A stretch of 64,000 nt of DNA from Medakamo hakoo (lineage: Eukaryota > Chlorophyta > Trebouxiophyceae > Coccomyxaceae), in contig CP089464.1 of the NCBI GenBank assembly GCA_026636295.1, positions 124,001 to 188,000 on the forward strand, in the 5' to 3' direction. Shown one piece after another: positions 9,902-19,905 of this stretch. Each line of letters starts with the position of its first letter. Within the stretch, counting starts at the first letter, position 1. The notes below the pieces were generated by a model. That model was given only the letters and a program-made list of their open reading frames with translations. It was not told the DNA's origin and did not search any database. The position numbers and the translations under genes were made by a program.

Positions 9902-11595
9902 TCAAATGCGGAAGGACACGGACTTGTTGCCCGTGATTTCGATGAGGGGCGGCTTGGCGAACTTGGCGGACCCGGCGGCCGCGTCCGCGTCCTCGTCCTG
10001 GCCGATGCGCTTCTCCGTGACCGTGATTTTGCCGCCCGTCGCCGCGGCGATGATCGCGGCCTTGTCCTTCGCGTTGGCGTCCTGCACGTTTTCCATGGTG
10101 TACCGCAGGTCGCCCTTGACGGTGTGGCCGATCAGGTACTCGAACTTGTCGGTCGCGTTGTCCATGGCGGACTTGAGCGTGGCCCACTGTTTTTGATGGG
10201 AGGGTGGGTGGGTGAGGAGGGGGTGAAGGCCGCCCTGTGCGCGCACGTGCCGCCCTTCCCCTCGCCTACCCCACCCCACCCCACCACTCCCAAAAAAACA
10301 CACCGCCTGCTCGTGCTTCTCCTCGTTGGCCTGCTTCTCGTCGATGTAGTTCTGGATCTTCTCGCGCGCGTCGTCCTTCCAGGCGGACACCTGCGTGCGT
10401 GTGGGTGCGGGCGGGGAGTGGGCGCGCGGCGGTGAGTCGGGCGCGCGTGCTGAGGCGCAGTGGGGGTTAGGGCTGCGGTCCGTTCCGGTCCAGTCCGGTT
10501 CGAGGCGGTGGGCGTCCGCCGCGCCTCCTGCGCCCACCCCAGAGTCGCAGGCAAGGACCACGGGCGTGGTCTGAGAGGGCAGGGTGGGTGGGTGGACAGG
10601 CGCGGCCAGGTCGCCCCGTCCTCTCTCTCCCCGCCTCGCCGCCACCACCACCACCGCCCCCTGCAACCAAAGCCGGCCCCCTCCCCTCCCTCCCATCACG
10701 CCGCCTTACCGCCGACAGCTCGTCCTTGGTCTTGTTCACCAACTCGGCCTGCGCCTTGGTGATCGGCTCGGTCAGCTTCATCATGCGCATGACGGTCTTG
10801 GACCACGCGCCGTCCAGCTGTGTTGGTGGTGGGCGGTGGCGCGCGAAGAGAGAGAGAGGGCAGAGGGGACAGGGTGAGGAGTGATGGGTGGTCGGCTGCG
10901 GCAGGCACGGCGCGCCCTTGCCCCGCGCCTCGCCGTCTTACCTCGTCGTACTTCTCCACGGACTTGTCTTCAATGCGCTTGGCCAGGTGCTCCAGCTCCT
11001 CAGTCAGCTGTGTGTGTGTGTGTGTGTGTGTGTGGGGGGGGGGGGGGGGTATTGGGTGGCGTGTGCGTGCTTTAGGCAAAATGGACGGCGCCTGGGGAGA
11101 GCGCCCGAGCACTGTGCCTGCGCACCCAGCAGCAAAAACAAAAAAAAACGCACGGGCTTCTTAAAGTCTTTCGGCGCGGGGATGTTGATCTTGGGCAGGG
11201 TCTTGTTGAAGTATTTCTTGCCGTCGCCGATGACCTTGATGTTCTTGCCGTCGTCGATGACTTCCGACTGTGGGGAAAGAGAGAGGGGGGAGTGGGGGAG
11301 GGAGAGTTTTTGTTTTGTGTTGGGAACGAAAATGTGAGTTTGTCGTCGACAGGGCGGGTGGTGCTTTGTGATGGCACGCTGTGCCAGGCTATGTCAGCCT
11401 CGTCCAGTGCCTGTCGCGTGCGCGTGTGTGCGGCATTGGCACGCGGCCGCTGCCTCCCCCCCCCCGCCGGCGGAGCGACAGCAGCGGCGGCATTTTGTCT
11501 CCGTCGCCGAGGTTTCGCCTCCGGAACAAACGCAAACGCACCATGGCCGGCGCCGCCGCCAGGGCCAAGGCCAGGCAGGCCAGGAAAGAGCGCAT
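9902..11595 (-). CDS. Small secreted helical protein C (array member 3)
   Basis: Six exons fit, all in phase 0: 11595-11542, 11267-11154, 11007-10942, 10817-10710, 10390-10304 and 10186-9902, giving 237 residues. Exon 1 encodes a signal peptide (MRSFLACLALALAAAPAM). The mature chain is a series of charged helices, roughly one per exon: LTEELEHLAKRIEDKSVEKY, then LTEPITKAQAELVNKTKDEL, then WKDDAREKIQNYIDEKQANE. A more beta-like end follows (GKITVTEKRIG, IEITGNKSVSFRI). Sequons NKT (twice), NAT and NKS are present; the segment FNKTLPKINIPAPKDFKKP recalls gene G. No enzyme motif is seen. One intron carries a long TG dinucleotide tract. Probably secreted; role unknown. Confidence 0.72.
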
Positions 11596-12121
11596 TTTAC
11601 GTGTGGTGTGTGCCTGTTGCGTGCGGGAGGGAGCGCGGTCAGGGGAGCATGCGGTTTCCTGCGCGCTCGCGACCGGCGTCTGGAGCCAATTGCGGGGCCG
11701 CTTTGCCCCGCGGTGGACGGGCGGCAACGCCCACTCCTGCCCGCCAGAACGCGTGCGGAAGGTGTGACCACTGAAAAACTGGGGTCGGCGGAGGAGATCC
11801 TGCGGCGCGCGAGGCGGGCAAGGCGGACCTGCAGAGCTGCGCGCCGGAGTGTCGGTAGTTGGAAAATGGGGGAGGGCAGCCAACCTAGCCGCCTGCTTTT
11901 TCTTTTTTTACTCGGTTCATTCGCTTTTTACAGATCAAATGCACACGCACTGGCCGAGCGCGCACACGGCCGCACATTCACGAGCTCTCACTCGCGGGCA
12001 GCGCAGTGCGCGCGCGCGCGCCAGGTCCAGGAGCGCGCGATTCTTTCTCCTTCAACCCCCCGTCCATCCGTCCATCACCCCTCTCTTGTCTGACACGAAC
12101 AGACGGGCCACACACTCACAT
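11596..12121. other. Intergenic, promoter of secreted protein C
   Basis: This 526-bp gap is upstream of gene C and downstream of gene D, both minus strand. Features are a GCGCGC alternating run near 12008-12018 and T-rich patches near 11895-11930. I found no supported gene or structural RNA in it. Confidence 0.4.
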
Positions 12122-13319
12122 TTAGTTGGCCATCTTCGAGTCCTTGACGACCATGTGCTCGATCTCCATCTGCAGTGAGTGTGTGTGTGTGTGCGTGGAG
12201 GGAGGGGGGACGGGCGTGTGTTGTGAGGGGTCTCATGTGCGTTTTTTTCTTCCTGCGGGGCGCGGGAACTCTCACCCCTCTCCACAAAAAAACAAGGCTC
12301 GACAACGCGCCTTAACCGCCGTCTTGTTCGGCTTGAGCAGCTGGAGCTTCAGGACGGGCTTGACGATGGTGAGGTTGGCCTTGGGGATGACGGGGTGGAC
12401 GGCGTCGTACTCTTTGAGCTTCTTGAGCTTCGCGGCCGTCACGTTGACGTCCTTCACTTTCTCGGCGATCTGCGAGTGTTGACGTGCGTGTGGAGGGCAA
12501 GCGAGGCGAGGGATGGTGAGGATGCAGGCTGGACGTGAGGAGCAAGGTTTGGACGGGGAGCAGCGGCGGTGTTCTGCGGGGCCGGTCGGGTGGCACGTTG
12601 CCCCCCCCCCCCGAATCACCACTCCTCTCTCGCCGTCCGTCACACCACCGCACCTTTTCCAGGACCTCCGCCTTCAGGGAGACCGTGTCCTTGGCCTCCT
12701 CGACGAGCAGCTTGGTTTCGTTGAGCTTGGCTTTAATCTATTTTTTTTGCGTTTTGAGCGGGTCGGTCAGGGTTTCGGCCCAAACCCAGGCCGCACGCGC
12801 CGCGCATCGCCGCCGCGCGGACCCCCTCCTCTCCTCAGCACAGCGCTTACCGAGTCGATGATTTCTTCCTTGGCCAGTTCCAGGTCCGGCTTCTCGAACT
12901 GTGCGGTGGTTTGTGGATGGGCGTGTGAAACGAAAAAGCAAGAGCGCTTGGGGGGGGGGCCGTCGTCGTCGCGCCGGCTGCGTGCATGCGCTAAATCCGG
13001 AAAGCCGCCCTTCCCGCCGTCGCACGGCCTCCTTCTCTCTCTTTGCCACACGTCCAGGCAGCCAAAGATCACGCCTGCGCAGCCCAGAGAGCGCCGGAAG
13101 GCTGAGCGTACTCTCTGCTGCCACAGGCGACGGCGTTTTTTTTTTTTTTTTCGCTGTTGCCGCGCGCGACCAATGCCGCGCGCCCTGTTTTTTCTCTCCC
13201 GTCGTCCTCCCACCCTGCCCAGCGCGCACCTTCACTTTCTTCAGCATCTTGCTCGGCGAGTCGGCCGTGGCGGTCGCGCCGACGGCGAGCAGGGCGAAAA
13301 CGAAGGCTTTGGCGAACAT
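12122..13319 (-). CDS. Small secreted helical protein D (array member 4)
   Basis: Five exons fit in phase 0: 13319-13230, 12898-12851, 12737-12654, 12469-12317 and 12169-12122, giving 140 residues. Exon 1 carries a signal peptide (MFAKAFVFALLAVGATATAD) and ends KMLKKVK, similar to the exon end LPKKVN in gene B. The mature chain is lysine/glutamate-rich helix (LVEEAKDTVSLKAEVLEK, KVKDVNVTAAKLKKLKEYD). The stretch PVLKLQLLKPNKTA resembles LPKPNKT in gene G. Sequons NET, NVT, NLT and NKT are present. The last donor reads GTTAAG, weaker than the others, and the last exon holds only 15 codons, so the C-terminus is the least certain part. Function unknown. Confidence 0.66.
12899..13229 (-). repeat. 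Intron with duplicated ends (copy in gene D)
   Basis: This is the partner of the intron at 3462-3595. The 36 nt after the donor and about 55 nt before the acceptor are shared, while the central 200 bp are unique to this copy. The flanking coding bases are less similar than the intron ends. Confidence 0.75.
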
Positions 13320-13629
13320 GGCGGGGGCGTGTGTGTGTGTGTGGGTGGTGGTTTTTTTTTTTTTTGGTGGAGTGCTAACTCGGCGCGAGTGGCAGACGGC
13401 CTCTTCCACCCCTCCCCACTCCCCCGCTTCAAAAAAAAAAACTACGCCCGGCATCACGCGCACACTCGGTCCGGGACCCACGCACGGGGTCACAGGGCCA
13501 GAGCGTGCACGAGGCCTGACACACACCGTCTTGGAAAGGCGGTGCGTGACGTCAAACCGACGTCCCTGGTTCTCCCCTCCCTCCACCCCCACCACCCCCA
13601 CCTCCTGTGTGCACACCCCCCACCCTCAC
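13320..13629. promoter_or_regulatory. Upstream region of gene D with a TGACGTCA site
   Basis: This 310-bp gap precedes gene D and follows the phospholipase stop. The palindrome TGACGTCA, the classical bZIP/CRE core, lies at 13547-13554, about 230 bp upstream of the gene D start codon. Whether it is used is unknown. Confidence 0.35.
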
Positions 13630-15400
13630 TCACGGCCCGCACAGCAGCGCGTCCTCGACCTGGGCCAGCGTCTTGGGCTTGGGCGGCTGCACGCAGTAAC
13701 CCTCCTCCACCGCCCACGCCCGCCCCTCCGCCAGGCCGGCCTCGTACACGTCGGTCCACCGCGCATACACGGGCTTCAGCGCAAAGGTCTTCCACTCGCA
13801 CGCCGTCCACGTGCGCAGGGCGGACGTGCGCGCGCCCGGGTAGATGTCGGGCATCGTGCCGGCCGGCAGGGTGGACCCCTGCGCCACGAAGGGCGGCCAG
13901 ATCGCGGCCGGGTTGGCCGGGCAAACCGTCGGCAGCGCCCACTGGTTGGGCGGGAGCGTCGGCGGCGGCACGGGCACGATGCCGCCCACCCCCGCGCGCG
14001 GGTCGTCGGCGGGCAGCGAGTAATCGCCGGAGATCGACGCCGGGCAGTTGGCCAGCGACGCGCCGCAGTCCAGTGTGCCTTTGGGGTTGACGACCGCCGT
14101 CGCGGCCGTCACGCACCGCGCGCCGGCGAGCGTCGCGTCCGCGCACAGTTCGCGGAAATCCGAACTGAACCCTCCATCCAAAGAAGGCACGCCACGGACG
14201 AGATTGTACGTAGAATTGTCCGCGAAACAGGGGATCATGTCCGTGCCTCTCAAGCTCTCTTTTAAATCGGCATTTGAAGTAAAATCCGTCACTCCGTACG
14301 GCTGGCTGTTATTTAAAGTCGTTGCGGAAACGTTCGTCAGCGCGCTCACCCACACACGGACGCGGTCGCCGATTTCTGCGCCGCCGTTGGGAGGCAGGAG
14401 ATTGTCAATCATGACGGTCAGCCGCGGATTCAGGGGCTGGCACCCGCCCGGCTGGTTGATGCACGGCGCGACGACCTTTGTCGCCTCAACAAACTGTTCC
14501 GCGCCCGACGCGCCGCCGGCAAAGAGGGCGGCGGTCAGGGCGCCGCCAGACAGCCCCGCCAGGCGGGTGGTGGTGGGGGAGATGGCGCCCGCGTCTTGCA
14601 GCGCTTGGACGACGCCCTCGTAGAAGGGGAGCAAGTACGCGGAGCCTTGCATGACGAAAAAGGGCAGCTGTGGGAAATGATGGTGTGAGGACGGGATGGG
14701 AGGTCGGGGCTGGGAGGAGGGTCTTCACCCCCCCCCCCCAAAAACGCACCGGCCCCTTCCTGCCGTTGGGCTTGCACGCCGCAAGGGCGTCCACCTTGGC
14801 CTTGGCGAGTTTGACCTTGTCCTTCATGCGGTCGGCCTTGTCCTTGGCCTGTTGAGAGAGGGCGTGTGTGGGGAAAGTGGTCGGTGTGTCAACCCTGGGC
14901 GCGGGACCGCCACACGGGCGCCGCACGCCGCCCCCCCCCTCCCCCCATCCATCCTTCCTTTTCCACACACACACCATTCCCACCACATCCATTTTCAGGT
15001 CCAACAGGTCCTCCGGCTGTAGAGTGTGTCGATGGAGCGCGCGCGTGAGTGAAGATTTTGGGGACGCAACCCCCGTCGTCGAGTTTTTTTAGGGGTGATG
15101 TGATTAAAAAACCAAGACGCGGCCCGCTCCCGCTCGTGGGTCGGTTTGCTTCCGCTCCTCCTTCGCTGGACGGGTCTGCCACATCCTTGAACCTGACGCT
15201 GACGCGTTTATCTGTCTAAAAAAGCCCTCCAACCCCGCCGCCGCGGGCTGAAAACGACGTCGATCAATCGACGCCGCATGCCGCGCGCCTGTCTTCATTT
15301 TTTCCTCTCCCCAGCACACCTTGGCCTCGGCGGCCGTCTCGGACGCGGCCGCAGCGCAGGCGGCAAGCAGGGCCAGGACGCAGAAGGCGCGCGTAAACAT
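13630..15400 (-). CDS. Secreted patatin-like phospholipase 1
   Basis: Four exons (15400-15320, 15016-14975, 14848-14750, 14667-13630) give 419 residues. The first encodes a signal peptide (FCVLALLAACAAAASE). The next two encode a lysine-rich helical leader (AKDKADRMKDKVKLAKAK). The catalytic part has GSAYLLPFYEGVVQAL in place of the glycine-rich oxyanion loop. The nucleophile elbow is GLSGGAL (GXSXG) and the catalytic aspartate is in GVPSLDGG. Patatin-family enzymes are Ser-Asp dyad lipid acyl hydrolases acting on phospho- or galactolipids. The cysteine-bearing C-terminal half suggests disulphides, fitting an extracellular location. It is a tandem duplicate of the next gene; here the catalytic region is one uninterrupted exon. 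Substrate unknown. Confidence 0.85.
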
Positions 15401-15529
15401 TCTGGGCGGTTGGACAGGGCGCGCGCAACGAAAGAAAGGCTCCTTCCTTGGCGAGCGCGACGAAACACAGACGCGCGTCTGGTCACAGGGCCGGCCGCCC
15501 GCTCTCATATTGACCGTCACAATTCTCGC

Positions 15530-15573
15530 CTCAACTCTCGCCCCAACTCTCGCCCCAACTCCCGCCTCAACTC
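15530..15573 (+). repeat. Short tandem repeat, 11-bp unit
   Basis: About four copies of an 11-bp unit close to CAACTCTCGCC lie just after the stop codon of phospholipase 2 on its minus-strand transcript, so they fall in its 3' UTR. The unit varies at one or two positions. Confidence 0.7.
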
Positions 15574-15575
15574 TC

Positions 15576-17243
15576 TCACTCCAGCCACAGCAGCTTGCGC
15601 GCCTGCTTGCCCGCCTGCGCCGCGCCCGCCCCGGCCGCGGGCGCCGCCTCCACGCAGAACCCGTCCTCCACCGCCCACGCGCCGGCCTCGGCCAGGCCGG
15701 CGTCGTACACGGCCTGCCACCTGTCAAAGTCCGGCTTCAGCGCGTACGACAGCCAGTCGCACGCCTTCCAGTCCTTGAGGGCGTCCGTGCGCGCGCCCGG
15801 GTAGATGGACGGCTTTTGGCCGGCCGGCAGGGTGGAGCCGTGGGCGACGAAGGGCGGCCAGAGGGACGAGGGCTCGACGCCGGCCGGGCACGCCGTGGGC
15901 AGCGCCCACTCCGCCTCCGGCAGCGCCGGCGCCGCCAGCGGCACGCGGCCGCCCGCGCCCGCGCGCGGTGAGTCGGCAGGCAGCGAGTACGTCCCCGAAA
16001 TCGCGGCCGGGCAGTCTTTCAGGGACGCGCCCCCGTCGGCGGTGGCTGTGGCGTTGATGACGGTCGTGGAGGCGGTGACGCACCGGGCGCCCGCGGCCGC
16101 GGCGTCTGAACACAGCTCCCGGAAATCGTTCGCGTACCCGCCGTCGATCGCGGGCACGCCGCGGACGACGTTCCATTGGCGACGGTCGTCACTGTAACAC
16201 GGGATCATATCAGTCGCAAAGATGGCGGCCAGCAGGTCGTCGTCGTCTTTAAAGCCAGTCACGCCGAGGGGCACGGAGCCGTCGAGCGTGGGCGAGGACG
16301 CGTTGAGGGCGGAGACCCACACGCGCACGCGGTCGCCGACGGTCTTGCCCGCGTCCGGCGGGAGGAGGCCTTGCAGCAGCCCGGCCAGCTTGCCGTTGAG
16401 CGGCTGGCAGCCTTGCGGGCCGTCGGCCGAGCATTTTTTGATCATGGCGGTGGTCTCGTTGAATTGGCTGGGTGGGTGGAAGGGTGGGTGGGTGGGGAGC
16501 GGTCGGATGAGCGGGGGCGCGCGAGTGGGCGGCGAGACGCCGATCCGGGGGAGTGCGGCCGGTCGCGGAAGTCGTGTGGGAGCCTGGCGGGCGGGCGCGC
16601 GCCGCGTCGCGGGCACAGGAAGGCGCGTGGGCCGGGGCGGGGCACGGCGGGGTTGGGGGGCGGGCAATACACACTCACCGTTCGCCCGACACGTCCAGCG
16701 CGCTCAGCACGGACGTCAACGCCCCGCCCGACAGGCCAGCCAGGCGCGTGGACGGCTTGAGCGCGCCCGCGTCCGCCAGGCCCTGGACGACGCCCTGTTT
16801 GATGGAGGTGGAGGTGTGGAGGTGTGGAGGTGTGAGGGAGACAGAGAACAGGCCGGCGCGTCCCCAGTTTTTCCTCTCCTCCCTCTCTCTCTCTCTCTCT
16901 CTGCGCCGCGTCACGCACCTGGTAGAACGGCAGCAGGTACGCGCTGCCCTGCATGGCAAAGTAGGTCAGCTGTGTTTTTGGGTGGCGTGGGCGGGTGAGA
17001 GACGGGGAGAACACACACACTCGCACAAAAAACGAGCAGGTCGGGCGATGCTGGGAGGGACCTGGGGCCTGGCAGCTTGCTCTCGGCCATTTCCGCCCAC
17101 GCCCGCTCCCACCAACAAACACCGCCACTCACCGGCGCTTTCCCACTGGGCGTGCAGCCCGCGACGGCGACCGCACTAGGAACTGACGCGAGGACAGCGA
17201 CAGCGGCCAGCAGGGCCGCGGCGAGGGTGGCGGAGCAACGCAT
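15576..17243 (-). CDS. Secreted patatin-like phospholipase 2
   Basis: Four exons (17243-17133, 16969-16919, 16794-16679, 16467-15576) give 389 residues. Exon 1 is a long signal peptide (LAAALLAAVAVLASVPSAVAVAG) with a short tail. Exon 2 carries GSAYLLPFYQ, exon 3 GLSGGALTSVLSALDVSGER with the serine elbow, and exon 4 the remainder including the aspartate in GVPAIDGG. It is clearly paralogous to its downstream neighbour (GVPSLDGG, SYSLPADDPRAG-type and PPFVAHGSTLPAG-type blocks shared). It lacks most of that protein's helical leader and has two introns the neighbour lacks. The expected activity is secreted lipid acyl hydrolase. The last residues (GKQARKLLWLE) are not in the paralog. Confidence 0.85.
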
Positions 17244-17734
17244 GGGCCAGACTTTTGCAATGAAGAAAGAAAAGCTTTCGGCTGGACCAGGTCAACGCAC
17301 GCGCGTTCAAAAGCTCTCAGCTCAGGCCAAGGCTTGTGGGCGTGGGCGTGTGGTACGGGCAGAGGGAAGAGTGGCGGGGCGGGCGTGGGGGGCGGAGCGT
17401 GCGAGGCAATGAATACAGGTGTGAGTGACCAGCCTGCTAGCAGCGCGGATAAAGGGTGAAGAGGTCGGGGTGAAGCTTCACCCGCCCCTGACTGTGGAGA
17501 GGGAAAGGGGGGTGGGCGAGTCTGTGGTGTCTTCGCTTGCAGCACCGGCCCTCTTCCTCTCCCCACGCACACGCACTTGCCCTTCCCCGACCGAAGAAGA
17601 GCCCGCAAGATGAAAAAGTTTCAGGGCGAAAAGAAGGGGCGGGAGGAGGGCGGGGGGTGGGTGGTCGTCGTTGCGACCCACCCGCCTTGCCCCATCCTCC
17701 CGTTCCTTTTCTTTATTTTATCCTTCTCCACACT
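17244..17734. other. Intergenic, promoter of phospholipase 2
   Basis: This 491-bp interval is upstream of phospholipase 2 and downstream of gene G, both minus strand. It is mixed in composition with no long repeats. I saw no coding region with credible codon usage and no tRNA-like fold. Confidence 0.4.
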
Positions 17735-18794
17735 TTACAGGGTGCGGGGCGGGCGGGTGGCCGCGCCCTTGGGGGGCGGCGCCGTCGGCGCCGGCGTCGG
17801 CTCCGGCTTGTCCTTGGAGTGAATGGTCGCGTTCAGCGTCTCCACGACCGCCGCCTTGAAGGCGTCCAGCTTGGCCAGGACGACCGTCTTGTTGGGCTTG
17901 GGCAGCTCGTCCTTGGCCAGCTTCTCGATCGCGTCGATCTTGTCGACCAGGCCCTCGACCTTGGCGGCGATGTCGTCCTTGACCTCGCCCTTGATGGCGG
18001 TCACGTTGGGCGCCATCTTGACCAAGTCCTTGGCCAGCTTGGTCTTGTTGAGCTTGGGCAGGTCGAACGCCTCCTTGTCCCACGCGGACGTGTTGACTTT
18101 GATCTTGTTGAACTGTGTGTGCGCGTGTGGCGGGGCGGGGGTGGGGTTGGGGGTTGGGGGTGGGGCGTGTGAGGGGGTGCAAGTCGGCAGGCTGGGTGCG
18201 CACTGGACGTGCGCCCTGCCGGCGGCCATGGCGCGGCGGGCGGTCCGGACGGGTTTGAAAAAAAGAGGCGCGACGCGGTGGGCGCGGGGGGGCGGCCCCT
18301 GCGCTCGCGCTTTTGCCCTCCGTCCAAACCCGCCGCACGGCCTCTTTCAGGCCTCGGCCTCCACCCCACCACGCCGAGCGTCGAGTTCGTGTCGCCCTGC
18401 TCCACCCAAGCGCGGCGGGCGGGTGTGGGCGCGGGCGGAAAGCGCGCTGGAAACGAGCGCGTTTTCTGTCTGTCGACGCGCGCAAACGAATAACGCGAGC
18501 ACGCTCCAAACCCCCTCCCTCGGCGGAGCGTCGCGCCTGCAACCGCCCAACCACCGCTTGCATGGCACGTCAGACGCCCAGCTCTAACAACCATCAAGCG
18601 TCGTTGGGCTGAACAAGGCGCGGAAGGCGGGGCCGCGTCGTCCGGCATGCGCATGCGGTGCGCCGCATCGACGCGCCGCCCCGTCGGAAACTTACCACAA
18701 TCTTGGCGGTCCTGGTCGGCTCCGGCGCGGTCTTGGTGGCGGACGAGGAGCCGGCGACGAGGGCGAGGGCGAGCAGGGAGATGGCGGCCTTCAT
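17735..18794 (-). CDS. Small secreted helical protein G (array member 5)
   Basis: Two exons (18794-18696 and 18112-17735) give 158 residues. Exon 1 is a signal peptide (MKAAISLLALALVAGSSSAT) plus a short basic stretch and ends at GTAAGT. Exon 2 encodes repeated lysine-rich helices. Two units are obviously related: LPKLNKTKLAKDLVKMAP and LPKPNKTVVLAKLDAFK. Between them, EVKDDIAAKVEGLVDKIDAI forms a further helix. Five sequons (NTS, NKT, NVT, NKT, NAT) are spaced along the chain. The tail is Pro/Thr-rich (KPEPTPAPTAPPPK), like a cell-wall or mucin-type linker. No catalytic residues are seen. It is divergent from the next plus-strand gene across 130 bp. Function unknown. Confidence 0.72.
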
Positions 18795-18924
18795 GTTTAC
18801 GGCGTGATGGGTGGGTGGGTTGGCAGCGGACTGATGAAAAAGTTTGAGGAGTGAGGGGTCGTGACGGGGCCGACGACTGCCGCGTAGGCCCGTCACTCCT
18901 CTGCATTGCCAGCGCGAGAAAAAA

Positions 18925-19755
18925 ATGCTCGCCGCGCGCCACCGCGCCAGCCCGCCGCCACGGCTCCCACCAGCCAGGCGAGGGCGGCCGCACACCTGCC
19001 TCCGCGCCGCCGCCACCGCCGCAACACAGTCGGCCTCTGACACCGTTTTGCACGCCCTCTCTCTCGCTCGCGCCGTGGCCAACCCTGCCTCCGTCTCCTC
19101 CCTGGCCGCCCTCACGGCCGTGCCGCCGGCGCCGCGCCCACAGCCACTCCTCATCGGCCGGAACAGGACCGTGGTCGAGGCCGGCCCCCTGGCCGCCTTC
19201 TCCTCCGTCTTTGACGCCGCGTCCCGGCGAGTGCTCCCCGCCAACCTCCTGCGCCGGTGCCGCCTGCTGTCCTCGCTCGCGACGGCGCCCGGGTCGGCGC
19301 ACAGTGTGCGCGTCGGCGTGGTGGCTGCTTCAGGGGAAGAAGAGGTCTTGGACTGGACCTTGGTCAAGGGCGGAGGGCGGTGGAAGGTGGCGGCCGTGCG
19401 CGCAGAGACGCCAGGGGCCGCTGCGGCGGCCGACCCGCTCGCCGCGTCGCCGCACCCGCGCCTGGGCCCGGAAGCCGTCGCGTTGATCACCGCACGCTTG
19501 CTGGCGACCGAACAGGTGGGCGCCGCGTCTGCTTACGTGCTGGGCCCACCGGGAGTGCCCGCCCGGGCCGCCGCGCTGGCGCCCGCGGCTGCAGCCCTCC
19601 AAGGCTTGACGCGCGTCCGCCTCGGCTCCTCGGCCGGCCCCACGCTGCGGACGTCTTTTGTTGAGGTGTTGGAGGGCGAACGCGGCCTGGCCGTGTTTGA
19701 CATGTGTCTGAGGGACACGGGGTGCTGGAGTGTGAGGGGTGCGGAAGGGTGGTAG
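18925..19755 (+). CDS. Predicted plastid-targeted protein, two similar halves
   Basis: One exon, 276 residues. The first 40 are rich in Ala, Arg, Ser and Pro without acidic residues (RHRASPPPRLPPARRGRPHT), as in chloroplast transit peptides. The rest has two segments of alpha+beta look: TVVEAGPLAAFSSVF leading to VRVGVVAASGEEEVLDWTLV with RWKVAAVR, then a helix-rich part and VRLGSSAGPTLRTSF with VFDMCLRD. A helical front and a sheet ending in a W-K-V strand recall SnoaL/DUF4864-like folds. I cannot assign a family firmly and no catalytic motif is evident. A 28-base G run starts two bases after the stop codon. Divergent partner of secreted gene G. Confidence 0.65.
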   Translation: MLAARHRASPPPRLPPARRGRPHTCLRAAATAATQSASDTVLHALSLARAVANPASVSSLAALTAVPPAPRPQPLLIGRNRTVVEAGPLAAFSSVFDAASRRVLPANLLRRCRLLSSLATAPGSAHSVRVGVVAASGEEEVLDWTLVKGGGRWKVAAVRAETPGAAAAADPLAASPHPRLGPEAVALITARLLATEQVGAASAYVLGPPGVPARAAALAPAAAALQGLTRVRLGSSAGPTLRTSFVEVLEGERGLAVFDMCLRDTGCWSVRGAEGW

Positions 19756-19756
19756 A

Positions 19757-19784
19757 GGGGGGGGGGGGGGGGGGGGGGGGGGGG
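19757..19784 (+). repeat. Twenty-eight-nucleotide G homopolymer
   Basis: An unbroken G run begins right after the stop of the upstream plastid-protein gene, 122 bp before the glutamate dehydrogenase start. On transcripts it could form G-quadruplex structure in the 3' UTR. Confidence 0.9.
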
Positions 19785-19905
19785 CGGGGCGGTGTGTTGT
19801 CTAGCAGGCTGGGCAGGTTGGTAGCGCAGCGCAACGGGCGGCGTCGCCCTCTCGTTCATTCTTTCCTTTGTCAGTTCGTGTTCCGTCACCCCACACACCG
19901 CCGCA

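Noticed and set aside
10480-10520. GGTTCGAGGC string resembling a tRNA T-loop
   Set aside because: Flanking sequence cannot form a cloverleaf, and it lies inside an intron of secreted gene C.
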